DNA of 64,000 nt. Source: Parus major. Its lineage: Eukaryota; Chordata; Aves; Passeriformes; Paridae. Where the stretch lies: NCBI RefSeq assembly GCF_001522545.3, contig NC_031768.1:3648341-3712340 (forward strand), in the 5' to 3' direction. A model generated the notes under the pieces. That model saw nothing but the letters and a program-made list of their open reading frames with translations, was not told where the DNA came from and did not search any database. The position numbers and the translations under genes are program-made. This document shows, piece after piece, positions 15,396 to 26,911 of the stretch; positions within the stretch are counted from its first letter, which is position 1; every line of letters begins with the position of its first letter.

Positions 15396-18300
15396 CAAAT
15401 TGACTTCCAGACAGTTTGAACAAAGCAGCCACTACAAACTCTTCACTGGGAATTCTACAATTATACTTTCTCACTTTGAATAAAGTGACAAACTTTGGAA
15501 TAAAATGACAAACTTTGGAATTTTTATGAAGTTCTTCAGAAATCCTTTAACTTAAAACAATTATTTCTTTAAATAAAATATTAACATTTTACTTCTCCCC
15601 CTTTTGAAACAATATAAAACAAATCACTTCAGGACAAAACATTGGAATATTCTTCTTCCCAACAATTCCTACATTCCTTGTTACTATGACCTGAATATTG
15701 CATTTTGAGTTGACTTTTTGCACACAACTCATTTGATAAATATTTCTTCTGGTGTATAGACACATTTTTGGTAGAAAATTGAGTGAAACAACTTAGTGTT
15801 CTTGGGGAAAAATATTGTAAACCTTGTCAGTAGCCACAGAACATTATGAAAAAGTAAGTTTCAGTCCATGACCTGCATTTCTCACAACATTCAGTATTTG
15901 TAAAACAAGGTATCAATGACTTTTGTAAAATATGACATTCTATAGTTTTGTGTGTGTAAAAAGGAATAAAGATAAAAAGGAATATTCTCCATGTCTAAAT
16001 TTAATGGCTTCACTTACCTAATATAAAAGTACTACACAAAAAAAGAGAATATTTTTATCCTCTTCTCTAAATGAAAATTCCAATTTAATTCCCACTATGT
16101 CTGCAACAGTTTAAAACTACCAAAATGTAGTGATTTTTATTTAACAGTCTGAAACCAAATGTCCTACATGGACACACAGATACTGGATTAAACAAATCAC
16201 AGACCAGTACAACTTTGCTTAACTGGGATTTTCTAAGAGTGGGCTCAGACAAAACTTTAAATGAAGATTTACAGCCAAAGCAAGCTGCAGAAATGGGATT
16301 TAATACAAGATGAAAGATAATCAATGTGTTATTCCCTTCTCCTTTTGCTGTTATTGACACTGTATTTTAATAAAGGTTGCCAGCTTTAAATATAACCATG
16401 GCTTTCACCACAATCCTGTTTGTTCAATGTCATCATAGCCTCTCATGGATAAAGCTCCACACGCCTCCAAAATTAAAATTACCAAAGTCAGGTTCTTTTC
16501 TTGTTTTTTGGCTTCCATGACAACGTAGGATTGATCTCATGGGGTATTTCTTTATTCTTAATTACATTTTATTAAACTCTCAATGATTCTGCACATCATC
16601 ATAGGAATCTACCCCAAAGTTAGGATTCAGCATGGAACCAAAACTGGATTATGTCTGTGGGACCATCTTAAAGTTCCTTTTTTAGAAATGAACCAAAACT
16701 GCTCTAACCTGGAGAAAACTGCAAGAAATCAAGGGAAGTAAGTGGCTCACTCCTGGTTTGGGACTTCTTAATAGGGAAGAGAAGATTTGTTTAATCAGCT
16801 TACAAACTGTAATTCAGGAAATAACTCTTCCAATAAAGGGAGGACTACACAAGCTCTAACCCTGCCCAGCGACTTCACCTTAAGCTCATTCCAAATTGTA
16901 AAAATCCATCTCTCCCTTCAGCTCATGAACCAGGGAAATGAAGTATATATTCAATATATAACTCATTTCTGTGAATGTCTTGTTATATTAGATACTGAAC
17001 TTTGCTTGACAAGAATTCTCAAATCAAATTCCAAACATGATCCTGAAAACACAACCTTCATTTGATATCCTTCAATATCAGACAACACCCAGAGCCCAGG
17101 ACGCTCTCAGCTGTACTTGAAGTGTCCTCAAAATACAAATTGAACTATATTTTAGGCAGTTATTGAAATGGGAATTCTGTTTGTCCTGTAGCTGCCTGTT
17201 CACATCTGCATCTATAAAATTTAATGGCAAAACTTGACAAACAGCAGATATAAACTCCAGCAATGAGGGAGTGATGTCCATCTCCTCTTGCTGCTTTTAA
17301 AAACATCCCCCAAAGTGAACTTTCTGAAAAAGCAAACAAAGCCTTTCGATCTGCCCACCTATATATCCATAAAAATAAGTTTGGGCATAAAAGCTTGAAG
17401 ATTATAGTTGACTTGATCAGATAGTCACAGTTCTTAAGTGGTTTAAAAAAAGAAAAAAAACTATTAAGCATTTATTTAAGTTGTTGAGAACAACTGTATA
17501 CTCTTGCATGGCTTCAAAAACTACTTCCATTGCTCTACTGACTGTGTGTTGGATTTAAATCCATGCCTTCTCTAAGTACATTGTTGTGTTTCACTCCAGG
17601 TAAATCTGTGACCACACAGCTTTTTGTTTTGGAAACCATTCCATGAAAAGCAAGACTTATATCAATTTAAGATGTGGACAAGATCCAAGAATCAGCACTG
17701 TATTTTTTGTGACCTGTGCAGAAGAGGTTCTGAACCTACCTTTAAGGAACTGGCTTAAACCTACAATATATTCATTATTCTGCAATAAATAACCAATCAC
17801 CCATATTTTTTTAGTTAATAAGTAGAACCTCACTGCTCCTGCCTTTCTGAATAATCCATATAATAGGACAAAAGCCAAGTCACTCACATTTGCAGGAGTA
17901 ATTATATAGAGATTAATCATTATTATACCACTTTGGCTCTTAATATTCCATATTTCAGAATTGTAAATATATGGAATTATCAACACAATATACAAGCAGT
18001 ATATATATCAAAACCATTTAAAACATGGCTTAAGTACCTCTGGTATCATACCAAGGCATTTAAAACTTTCTGTCATTGTCAAAATACTGGGAAAAATCTA
18101 GAAAAATTGAGTCACATGACATGCCAGATTTTTAAATTATACCACCTGATGATATTTTTATAATAATTACTCTTTATCAGTCCTCGTGGCCTATACTGAG
18201 ACACTCATAATGCTCTCTCTTTGCAGAAAAAAATCTGTCCCAAAGTCTATTGCAATAGTAAAAAGATTCCATTGGTTCCAATGGCTTCTGGGGAAGTTTT

Positions 18301-18561
18301 GAGAAGAACCATGGTGAAATTTTATGAGTGTTCATTTCCTAATCATGTGGCCTTAGATCTGAAATCAGAAAAAAAAAGGAAATGCAAGCAGCTGCTTCTT
18401 TACTCTCCAATGGAAGGCTTTCTTTGCAGGATGCTCCCTTAAATGGCAAATATTTTAAAATTTGTTGGCAAAGAAAACTGCAATGTCACTCCTAAATAAA
18501 ATAACCATGGCACAGTTGTTATAATATTCCCCTGAAAGCATGCAAATACTGACAAATATTA

Positions 18562-18684
<123 letters not shown>

Positions 18685-19022
18685 TCAAAACTGGCTCTCA
18701 TAGCCCAGGGAATTCTGCATTTCACATAAAATGTTACCACCTTTACACCTCAGTAACCAACCACAGAGGCTGGAGTCAGTGTCACATGGAAAGCTTCACC
18801 AAATAAAAGCAGGGCCAGGAATCTTCTGCATTCAGGTGTCACCTCTGGCCAACAGCAAAATACAGCATGTGCCAAACCACACCAAGCTGGTAAATCTAAT
18901 GAATACAATAAAATGGATGCTAGTGGTTTTCTTGGCTAGAGATGCTCTCACAGTGCTGTTTCTGCATATCTGGAGATAGTGCAAGAGGAATTCTCAAGAG
19001 TTCCCTGTTGGTGATAGAAAAG

Positions 19023-19132
19023 CAGCAGAGTTCATTTAAAGTAGGTGAGGCAGAAGCTCCTAATCCAGACAGAAACGCAGCAGAACCCATTTAAAGCAAG
19101 TGAGCCAGCAGCTCCTAATCCAGCTTTCAACC
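19023..19132. repeat. Imperfect 55-bp tandem duplication
   Basis: GCAGCAGAGTTCATTTAAAG at 19023 and GCAGCAGAACCCATTTAAAG at 19078 begin two diverged copies that both continue to AGCTCCTAATCCAG. Confidence 0.8.
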
Positions 19133-21639
19133 TGTTGCAAGTTTTCCAGTGGGATCCCCTTTGTTCACTGGAAACTGAGCACATTCAGTCCAATATCAGC
19201 TATTTTACACAAAATCCTGCACACTTTACACCCATCCCCTCCCCAGTAAGAGTTCCAGCCTGGAAATCAGACAGAAAATAACTGGTAGATAGGAAACCAG
19301 GGAAAGTTTCATGGACCATCAACACGGTGCCAAAGGTGTGCAGGAGGCTTTAAATGTGAGTGAAAAAAAAGGAAGCTCCTCATCAGCTGGGCAGCTACAA
19401 AGTAGATCAGGATCAGCTGGGATTGAACAGAGAGATGTGCAGTAAATTGCTTGCTCAGCGAGGTAAATCAGTGCAAAGGGAAGATCTGAGGAGAGGGATG
19501 GAGGCATCTTGAGCTGCTGCAGAGGGTTCCCTTGATGCAGAATACGGCCTCGGTAAAAGGTATTAAATTAGGTTTAATAGCAGGACAAAGGAAGGAAAGC
19601 AATAAAAAGGGTGAGATGGGGCTGTTAGAGGTGGAGCAGCAATAAATGACAGCTGTGGTGAAAGGAACCAGAACATTTTGCTTTAACTGATGAAAGCAGA
19701 GACACAGAATACAGCCTATAATATGTTTAAGTTATTAAAATGCCCTATTCTCTGCCATTCCTGACTGTCCTTCATATGGGAAATTTCCAAAGCTTGAAAG
19801 AACTTTATTTCCATTCTCCTTGCATTAATACAAAGGAAAGAGAAGAGGATACAGCCCACTGGCAAAAATGAGATCTCTATGATTTTTTTGAAGCCTGACC
19901 TTGATTCTGTCCCCCTGTTGACAAAAATGAATGCCACTTCTCCGGGGTACATTATAATGTAGTGGAATTTGAGCAAAGCATTTGATCCTAAAAATGGGGT
20001 TTAAAATTTGCCCCTAAAACTCCTGACTTTTCCTCAAATAAAACCAATTTTTTTTCACAGACCTGAATACTTAGGTGCTCCCAACAGACCATATGGAGAT
20101 GTTAAATAAGAAGTCATTTGTTTTACACACTTAATGTCATACAGAGTTTGTGGCAAGGACATAAAGAAAACCCAGATAATCCCCATTTCCTCTATTGATT
20201 TCAGTATTAGCAATGGCCATAATGCTTCTTTTTTTCTGACAGGCATTAGTGCAAGTGTGTACTGGCATCTATTTTCCAACACATGAGCTAATTGGGGTAG
20301 TATGGAAAGAAGGATATGGTCTGCAAGCTTTGAAATCATTCCATCCTTACCTATCTTTTTGCCACAGAGACCTTTTACATGTTTCTTTATAACAGAGATA
20401 TTTCTTTGCAATATGTAACACAGAATCTGTGCCCTCCCCCCTCCCCCTTTCCAAGTTGCTTGGTTTTTATCTTGTGTTTCTTGGACCTTTATTTTGCTCC
20501 CTGCTCATTACCTTCTCTCTCAGCCCCTGCACCCATGCTGTTCTCTACTGCCCGCTGTAAAAGGAGAGAACAGAAGTAAACAGTGATCAAAAAAATTATA
20601 TTCCTATACTTTGTGCATCCCCTGAAATAAAAACCCAGGAGAAAAACATCACAAACTGCCTAAGCCTGACCTCCTCTCTCCCAGTCCTTCCCTAGGTAGA
20701 TCAGTGACTTTTGAATACAGTTCCACACTGCTGGTCTTTTTCTACCAACAAACAGCTCCTCAAAAGACAGCAACAAAAGGATCATTTATTCTGAAACCTG
20801 GTTACAAAGAACTGAATAAAATGTGATGTTAACGTTCCACCCTGCTCATGGGGAAGCTGTATTTTTTTATTCCAAGGGCAGCTGCTGATCCTGACAACTT
20901 AATTACCAGTCAGGAAAAACTTGGCAAGTAAAAAACATTCCAAGCATGGGTGAATAAGGGAGCATGAGAGAGCTGATCCAAGACCCAGCCTCTATTTTGC
21001 ACAGGGAAGGATGGGCATTTTTGGGTTATAGATGACTGGCTGGAAGAATGCATAGTCTGTTTTCACTAGTGATTTCACATTTTTTTTGCATAAAAGAAGA
21101 GAAAATTTCTGATAAAAAAATAAGTATTTTTCAAACAAACTATTCACTCTTAAATCTGTTCACTGCATGCTTTTCTTCTGTTGGAATGATGATAGAAGAA
21201 ATGCAGCTTACATTGTCTCCAGCTTATTCTGCTTTCCACTGTGAGCCCTTGTGTCCTGCTCCTACTCAGGAAGTCCCTCAGAACGAAAACCATGTTGTCC
21301 TGACAAGGAATGTGTTTTCATTGTAAGAAACTCCCAGAGGAAAATAAGCGGGAATTACACAGTTGTTCAAAGGAGCTGAACTAAAAATCAATCTCTGGGA
21401 GTTCAAATCCAAGACTGACATGAATCTTGAAAGAGAAGGGGAGTTTTTACTGCCAGGACACTGTCACCATGCTGTTGTCTCTAAACTCCCAGGAAGGAAG
21501 CACTGCTGACTTGTCATAAGGTAAAGAAAGGCAGAAATTCCATGTACATGAGAATAGCTCCAGCCACCAGAGGGAAAATGCCCACACAGTACTCCTGGGG
21601 CTGATGCAGAAGAATAAAAGGTTAAAGGTAAAAATAAAG

Positions 21640-21698
21640 GTCAGACTTGATGATCTTGGAGGTCTTGTCCAACTTAAATGATTCTGTGATTCTGTAGT
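21640..21698 (+). mobile_element. CR1 LINE 3' end
   Basis: GACTTGATGATCTTGGAGGT followed by CAACTTAAATGATTCTGTGA, ending in the ATTCTGTG repeats that terminate avian CR1 elements. Confidence 0.85.
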
Positions 21699-21777
21699 AC
21701 AACAGAAAGATCAGCGGGATGACATTAACAAGTGAAAGCCAAGAGACAAACAGAGGCCAGAAAAAGAAATGGTGGGT

Positions 21778-21838
21778 GGGTTGAGTGAGGGAATAATTAA
21801 ATGAAAGTTGGGTTGAGTGAGGGAATATTCAAATGAAG
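21778..21838. repeat. Imperfect 32-bp tandem duplication
   Basis: GGGTTGAGTGAGGGAATA occurs at 21778 and again at 21810, each followed by an A/T-rich stretch ending AAATGAA. Confidence 0.85.
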
Positions 21839-22228
21839 AGTTAATCTCAAAAGGGAGAAATTTAAGTTATTTACCTACATTAGTATATAAACATGTAAGG
21901 AAAGCCACAATACCCACAGGGTAAACACCACTGCTAAAAACAGGATGTTGCTGATTGAGTAGCCTCACTGTAGATACAGGTGTGTTATTCCAAGATCTGA
22001 AGCTGAAAATTTGGAGCACAATGTCTTCTTTGACCACTAGATGCCACTGAACAGCTTTAATCACAGCCCTGCACAATGAAGTTGCAAAAGTCACAATGTT
22101 CTATGGGAATAACTCAGTATTCCTTTTGATACAGCTGCAGACACATAAACAGCATTTCATGCAACAATTCCTGTCGTCAAAGAGAGATAATTCCCAGAAA
22201 ATTTAGAGGTTTCAAAGCCAGGGCATAC

Positions 22229-22396
22229 CTGCTTCATCAGTGGTGATGGTGAGCTCGTTGCTGGCCTCGCTTTTGCCGATGCGGTTCTTGGCGTACATGC
22301 GGATGTTGTAGGTGGAGGACGGGTGCAGGTCGATGATGGTGGCTTGGTTTAGCTGAGGAGAAACGTCTCTGGTTCTCTGGACAGAATCCCAAGAGT
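22229..22396 (-). CDS. DSCAM: DSCAM internal exon: second half of fibronectin III domain 1
   Basis: This exon is 168 bp, phase 1 at both ends, entered after CTTATCAAACAG and left at GAAGCAG|GTATG. The translation runs [55 protein letters not shown]. The Tyr of [11 protein letters not shown] and the N-x-x-G turn (NRIG) are the standard strand F/G features of a fibronectin III fold. It follows the 37285-37413 exon across the intron that hosts the nested gene, so any transcript from the nested locus lies between these two exons. Confidence 0.97.
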
Positions 22397-22794
22397 CTGT
22401 TTGATAAGAAATATCAGTAGAAACAGACAAATAAATGGTGGTGTTCATGTGGATAATACAAGCAAGAAGTTACACTGTTTCATGCTGTCGCTGTGTTAAT
22501 CCAGAAAACACATTTTGGTCCAAGCAAATCTAGTGATCCCTTACTTGACAGCACTCCTGACTGCTCCAAAGGTGCTGCTCAGAACAATGACATCTTAGCT
22601 CTGGGGTCATCAGCAAATCCACAGAAATAGCTACTCTTTGAGGAGGTGGTGAGAGCAGCAAAGATTCCCCAGTTTTTGTGATTTTTTTGCCACTGAGACA
22701 TTGGAACAACTGCACAAAAATGTGAGCTGCTGCCCCAAAGGGATCTTCACTCAGTGAGAAAGTTGGCTGTGCTCAAAAAGAAAGGGAGGGAAGG

Positions 22795-23147
22795 GAGTTA
22801 ATAAACAGGAATGTTTTAGGGGAGACCTCATTGCCTTAAAGGTAAAGCTACCCCACCCATGACACTCTCCACAGCTCCCTGACAGGAGGGTGCAGACAGG
22901 TGGGGATTGGCCTGTTTTCCTGGCCAACAAGTGACAGGATGAGAGGACACAGCCTCAACCTGTGCCACAGGAAAGTCAAGTTGGATATCAGCAATAATTT
23001 CTTCATGGAAAGGATGGTTAAGCATTGGAAGGGGCTGCCCAAAGAGGTTTGGAGTCCCCATCCCTGGACATGTCCAAGGAAGGCCTCTGACAAGGACTCC
23101 ATGGACGGGGAGGGCTTTTCCAACCTCAGTGATTCTGTAATTCTGTG
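22795..23147 (+). mobile_element. CR1 LINE fragment
   Basis: GGGGAGACCTCATTGCCTTA, GGATGAGAGGACACAGCCTC, AATTTCTTCATGGAAAGGAT, CATTGGAAGGGGCTGCCCAA, and a terminal GATTCTGTAATTCTGTGA follow the CR1 3' region in order. Confidence 0.92.
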
Positions 23148-23424
23148 AAAGTTACCCCAGAAGAAGTAAAAATCAATCCTGCAGAAACCTCCTGCCTTGG
23201 AGCAGCCCTGAGGCTGGAGGTGCCAAGAGCAGGAGCAGCACAGCCCCAGGGCTGTGGGGCTGGACCAGCACCGCCTGTGAACTCATTTGGGGTCTTTGGG
23301 GGCACCAAAGCCCTGAGCAGCTGGAGCAGCTGTCAGGAACAGCACAGAGCTGCTCAAGGCAGGCAGGACCGGTGAGGAACACACCCAGCCTGGCTCCAGC
23401 GGCAGAACTGAGAGGTTTTTCTTC

Positions 23425-23571
23425 AGGAAGTGATTCTTCTCTGTGAGGGAGGGGAAGCTCTGGCACAGGGTGCCCAGAGAAGCTGTGGCCACCTCATCCT
23501 GGAAGTGTCCCAGGCCAGGTTGGACACTGGGGCTGGAGTCAGCTGGGATAGTGGAAGGTGTCCCTGCCAAT
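23425..23571 (+). mobile_element. CR1 LINE fragment, truncated
   Basis: CTCTGGCACAGGGTGCCCAG, GAAGTGTCCCAGGCCAGGTT and GTGGAAGGTGTCCCTGCC match CR1. The expected 3' end is absent; the copy stops where the possible LTR end begins. Confidence 0.85.
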
Positions 23572-23800
23572 GTGTCACAATGTGATGAGGGAGAGATGCC
23601 TTTGCCCTGATTAAGAGGCAAATGAGACCATAGAACATCAACAGAAGGATTTTATTCAACAGCATGGATTGGATTGCACAAGTGTGAGGTATGGAGAGAG
23701 AAATAAAGAGGAAACATGTCAGAGACTGGGAGACACAGAGAAGGAGATAATCAGCTGGAACTACATGAGCTTTAAGGCCCCTGCTAACCCCAGCTGCTCT
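23572..23800 (-). mobile_element. Possible LTR 3' end abutting a CR1 fragment
   Basis: The CR1 fragment at 23425-23571 breaks off abruptly at GTGTCCCTGCC and is followed by TGTCACAATGTG. Read on the minus strand the new sequence ends CACATTGTGACA, and AATAAA lies about 80 nt before that end (23656-23651), as in the R-U5 part of an LTR. I could not find the other end or a target duplication, so the right-hand border is arbitrary. Confidence 0.3.
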
Positions 23801-24105
23801 GTCAGTGTAGAAGTTGTACGGACTCCAGAAGTGACTCCACAGCTGCTTTCTGCTGAGCAGGCTCTGGGCAGGGACAGGGGAGTAGAGGGTGCACAGCTTT
23901 AGCCACGGGGTCAGCTGCAAGGTCCTTCTGGTGGAGGTTTAGTGTGAAAACCACAAGTGAGGATGGTGGGAAGAGCTTTTGCAGCACCTTTACAGCCACA
24001 GCAAGGCTGGGAAGGAGCAGCCGCTGCTCCTCGGCCACACCAAACTCGCGCTGCCTTCCTAACCCAGCCCGGCTCCCCGGCCATGGGGCTGGGCTGGCTC
24101 GGCTG

Positions 24106-24225
24106 CCCTGCCCTGCTGCAAAGGCTTCCCAGCACACTTCTCTCTCCAGCCCTGCTGCAAAGGCTCCCCAGCACACTTCTCTCTCCAGCCCTGCTGCAAA
24201 GGCTCCCCAGCACACTTCTCTCCCA
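24106..24225. repeat. 39-bp tandem repeat, three copies
   Basis: Three consecutive copies of a 39-bp unit beginning CCCTGCTGCAAAGGC and ending CTTCTCTCTCCAG, nearly identical to one another. They sit in a GC-rich patch (about 24000-24360) within the large DSCAM intron. The repeat is open in more than one frame, but I see no gene. Confidence 0.85.
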
Positions 24226-24431
24226 GCCGGCCTCAATGGGAGCCTTTCGTTTGCCTGCACAGAGCAGGGCCAGCCCTGCCCTGCCGGCCCAGCCGGGAAC
24301 TCTCCCGCTGCCGCTGGGGCTCAGCACTCCCTGCTCACAGGGGACTCACTGGCACCCAGCGTCAAAATCCATGGGGACCTCTGACAGACAAGATATGAAA
24401 TCTGGAGACTCTTTTCTTGTGTCTTACAAAC

Positions 24432-24437
24432 TTTATT
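24432..24437 (-). promoter_or_regulatory. Candidate polyadenylation signal AATAAA
   Basis: AATAAAG on the minus strand lies about 2.4 kb beyond the present stop of the nested ORF and about 1.7 kb beyond the orphaned unit. It could be the original 3' end of the nested transcript, or part of an unrelated insertion. The LTR-like element contains a closer AATAAA at 26500-26495. Confidence 0.25.
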
Positions 24438-24834
24438 AGAAAATACACAAATTCATCAGTAATTGGAACAGTTCTGTCTTTCTTCAGTTATTTTCTGGGA
24501 AATTATAATGTTTAATAATTACAACATGTTGTATATTCATGTTTTTATATCATAGATTGTAATATAAATATACAATATGTAATAAAAATAAATTTGCTGG
24601 TTTTACTTCTGAATTAAATTTTTCATTTTTTAAAGTATTCTTCTTTTTTTTACTCTCCTTGTTCTAACTACTCTTCTTTGCTATTCTAACTATTCTTCTC
24701 TGTTTCTTCCATGTGTTTCTAAATTCTTACTCTTATTACTTCTCCTATGTATTTTTAAATTCTTATCTTTATTACTCTTCTATTTTAAAATAGTTATTAC
24801 TCTTCTTATATGAATTTTAAAATTATTCTTCTTC

Positions 24835-24970
24835 ATCTTCTCTGTCTCCTTAGTCTTCATCTTCATCATCTTTGTCTTCATCTGCTTTGTCTTCATCTTC
24901 ATCTTCTTCATTCTTTGTCTTCTGTGTCATCTTCATTTTCATTGTCTTCTTCGTCGTCTTCGTCTTGTCT
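24835..24970. repeat. CTTCAT-type microsatellite (acidic on the minus strand)
   Basis: Imperfect CTTCAT/TCTTCATC repeats. Read on the minus strand they encode an acidic run such as KADEDKDDEDED within a 94-codon open frame (25134-24850). A shorter similar patch recurs at about 25787-25830. This could be a decayed acidic tail of the nested gene or just a simple repeat; the second is more likely. Confidence 0.7.
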
Positions 24971-26109
24971 TTCTCTTCTTTGCCGTTGTCTTGGAGTGGT
25001 TTATGCTGAGAGTCCATTCCAGAAGCCTCTGCTTTATGCCCAAGAAATAATTGTTGCATCTCCCAGGCCCAGGGCCTGGTGTGTGCAGGGCTGGGGAAGG
25101 GGAGCTTTGGGCTCTTTGGGTGAGCATTTTCCAAGCCTCACTGCCCAGGTGTCCGTGGTGCTGCACGGTTCGGTTTGGCTGGGCTTGCTTGGCTTTTTTG
25201 GCCCGTAAAAAGCTTTTCCCTTCCCTGGCCTGGAGGAGCTGCAGCAGCAATCTTTCTTTCAGCTCCTTGAGCTGAACCGAACAGCCACTGCTCCAACACC
25301 ACAGAGTGCGACCAGCAGGAGTAGGGCTGTCCTATTCCAGCCCCAAGCCTCGGGGAGCCGAGCTGGGCAGAGAAAGCACAGCAAGAGACTCCAGCCGAGC
25401 TGCTCGGTCTGTCCTGGACAGGAGGTCAGTGCCAGAGAGCCACCAGGGCTGTGCCTCCTGCTGCCTGGAACTCATCAATGGAATGTCCACTTCCCTCGGT
25501 GTGAAAGATGGCGCCATCTCACACCCTGTGTCAGGAAAGGGGTTTTCTTCCATGTTTGCCCCATTCTCCAGGAGCTTTTGGGTCTTTGTAGGGCAGGGGG
25601 TGAGTTCTGTGAGTATTCTGTTGTTAATTAACTATTGGTTTTGGTTTTTTTCACTTCCCTCCACTGGTATTCATTTTCTGTTTGTGGAGGAGGACAGTTG
25701 AAACTCTTTGGAGGAGACTATTCTTTGGAAGAATAGCATAGAAGGAGCATCCTCTCTTAAATTTGTTTCAAAACTGAGGCAGTCATCTTCATTGCCTTCT
25801 TCATCACCATCTTCATCTTCTTTTGTCTCCTTGTTTTATTCCTCCAGAAGTGGCCTCAGGCAGGGACACTGGAACAGCCTCTGTGGTGCCCACATGAAGC
25901 AGGAGGGATGTCTCCTGGGGACAGCCAGCTGCTCCCTGGGGGCCCTGGCTCCCAGCTGGGGGGGCTGTGCGGAGGCACAGAGCTCAGAGGAGGCTCAGAG
26001 GCACTGAGCTCTCTTCCATTTTGGCTGTGACTACTGATTCTACCTTTACAGCCAACCACTGCTGAAGGGCATAGACTTCTTTCAGCTGCTGCTTCAGTGC
26101 CTGGATCTC

Positions 26110-26378
26110 CTACAGCACCTGGCTCAGCATCTCCCCGGTCTGTGGGAGTCTGTGAGGCAGGAGAGGCGCTAGGCAGGGCAGGTGCTGCCTCTGCTGTGAC
26201 CTCCACATCCAAGGGGCTGGGAGAGCTGGGCTATGTTTCTTCTACAGTCATCTGTTGTTGGAAGACATACTCTTCCAGCTTCTGCCTCATGTGATGGAAG
26301 TCCATCAATCCCTGGATCAGGAACGCCTCGGTGATGTTCTGATCCTGGCTGCTGCTCGGGGTGTTGGAGGGGACACTG
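26110..26378 (-). pseudogene. Orphaned, inactivated repeat unit beyond the LTR-like insertion
   Basis: This is the continuation of the array on the far side of the insertion. It encodes QDQNITEAFLIQGLMDFHH, then MRQKLEEYVFQQQMTVEET, followed at 26233-26231 by an in-frame TAG where other units have CAG (Gln of EETQP). Past the stop the frame continues with PSSPSP and AAPALPSASP, then drifts out of register around 26150. It is separated from the long ORF by the insertion, so it has probably decayed since being cut off. Confidence 0.75.
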
Positions 26379-26911
26379 CATAGCAATGCGCTATGACCAG
26401 GTCCCTGAGGCTGCCTGTGTGTTCGGATCTGGAGCTCACTGCTAAAAGCCGACGATGGTAGATGAGACAGGTCCTTGTTTGGATATCCAAAAGCTTTATT
26501 GCCTTGAAGGGGGTCCAGGGACAAGAACAAAAGTGGGTGGAGGATCCAGGGTTTTATGTGAGTAAGAGGGGGCGGATCAGAGTCCAATGGGAACAGGGGA
26601 AAACAGTGCAGAGGTGGGGTTAGGGACAGGAACGACCAACAGGAAAACAGGGGTGGCAAACCCAAGCCAATGGGGATCAAGAGAAGAGAGAGGATTCTAG
26701 GGATTAACCATACAAGGTTATGGGGGCTGAACTGGGGCGACATCAACTTGATAAACCAATGCAGAAATCAGCTTAACAGTACATTAACATATAGCTGCAA
26801 AGACCTGGGAGAGAGGCATTCTCTCACCCCAGCTCAGGAGAGGCTATTTGTTGCTTCCTTTCCAAAACTGGGATATGGGTTTTTTAATCACAGGCCCTCG
26901 GGCCTCCAAAG
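26379..26911 (-). mobile_element. Solo-LTR-like insertion interrupting the repeat array
   Basis: About 533 bp unrelated to the array splits a repeat unit: the text before it (GAGGGGACACTG) and after it (GTGTGGGCTTTGTG) are adjacent in other units. CACTG occurs at 26374-26378 and again at 26912-26916, a plausible 5-bp target duplication. Read on the minus strand it has a TATA-like CATAAAAC at 26560-26553 and AATAAA at 26500-26495, the order expected of an LTR promoter and polyadenylation signal. The exact termini are uncertain because the standard TG...CA ends fall a base or two outside the repeat-defined borders. It supplies the present stop codon of the nested ORF. Confidence 0.7.
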
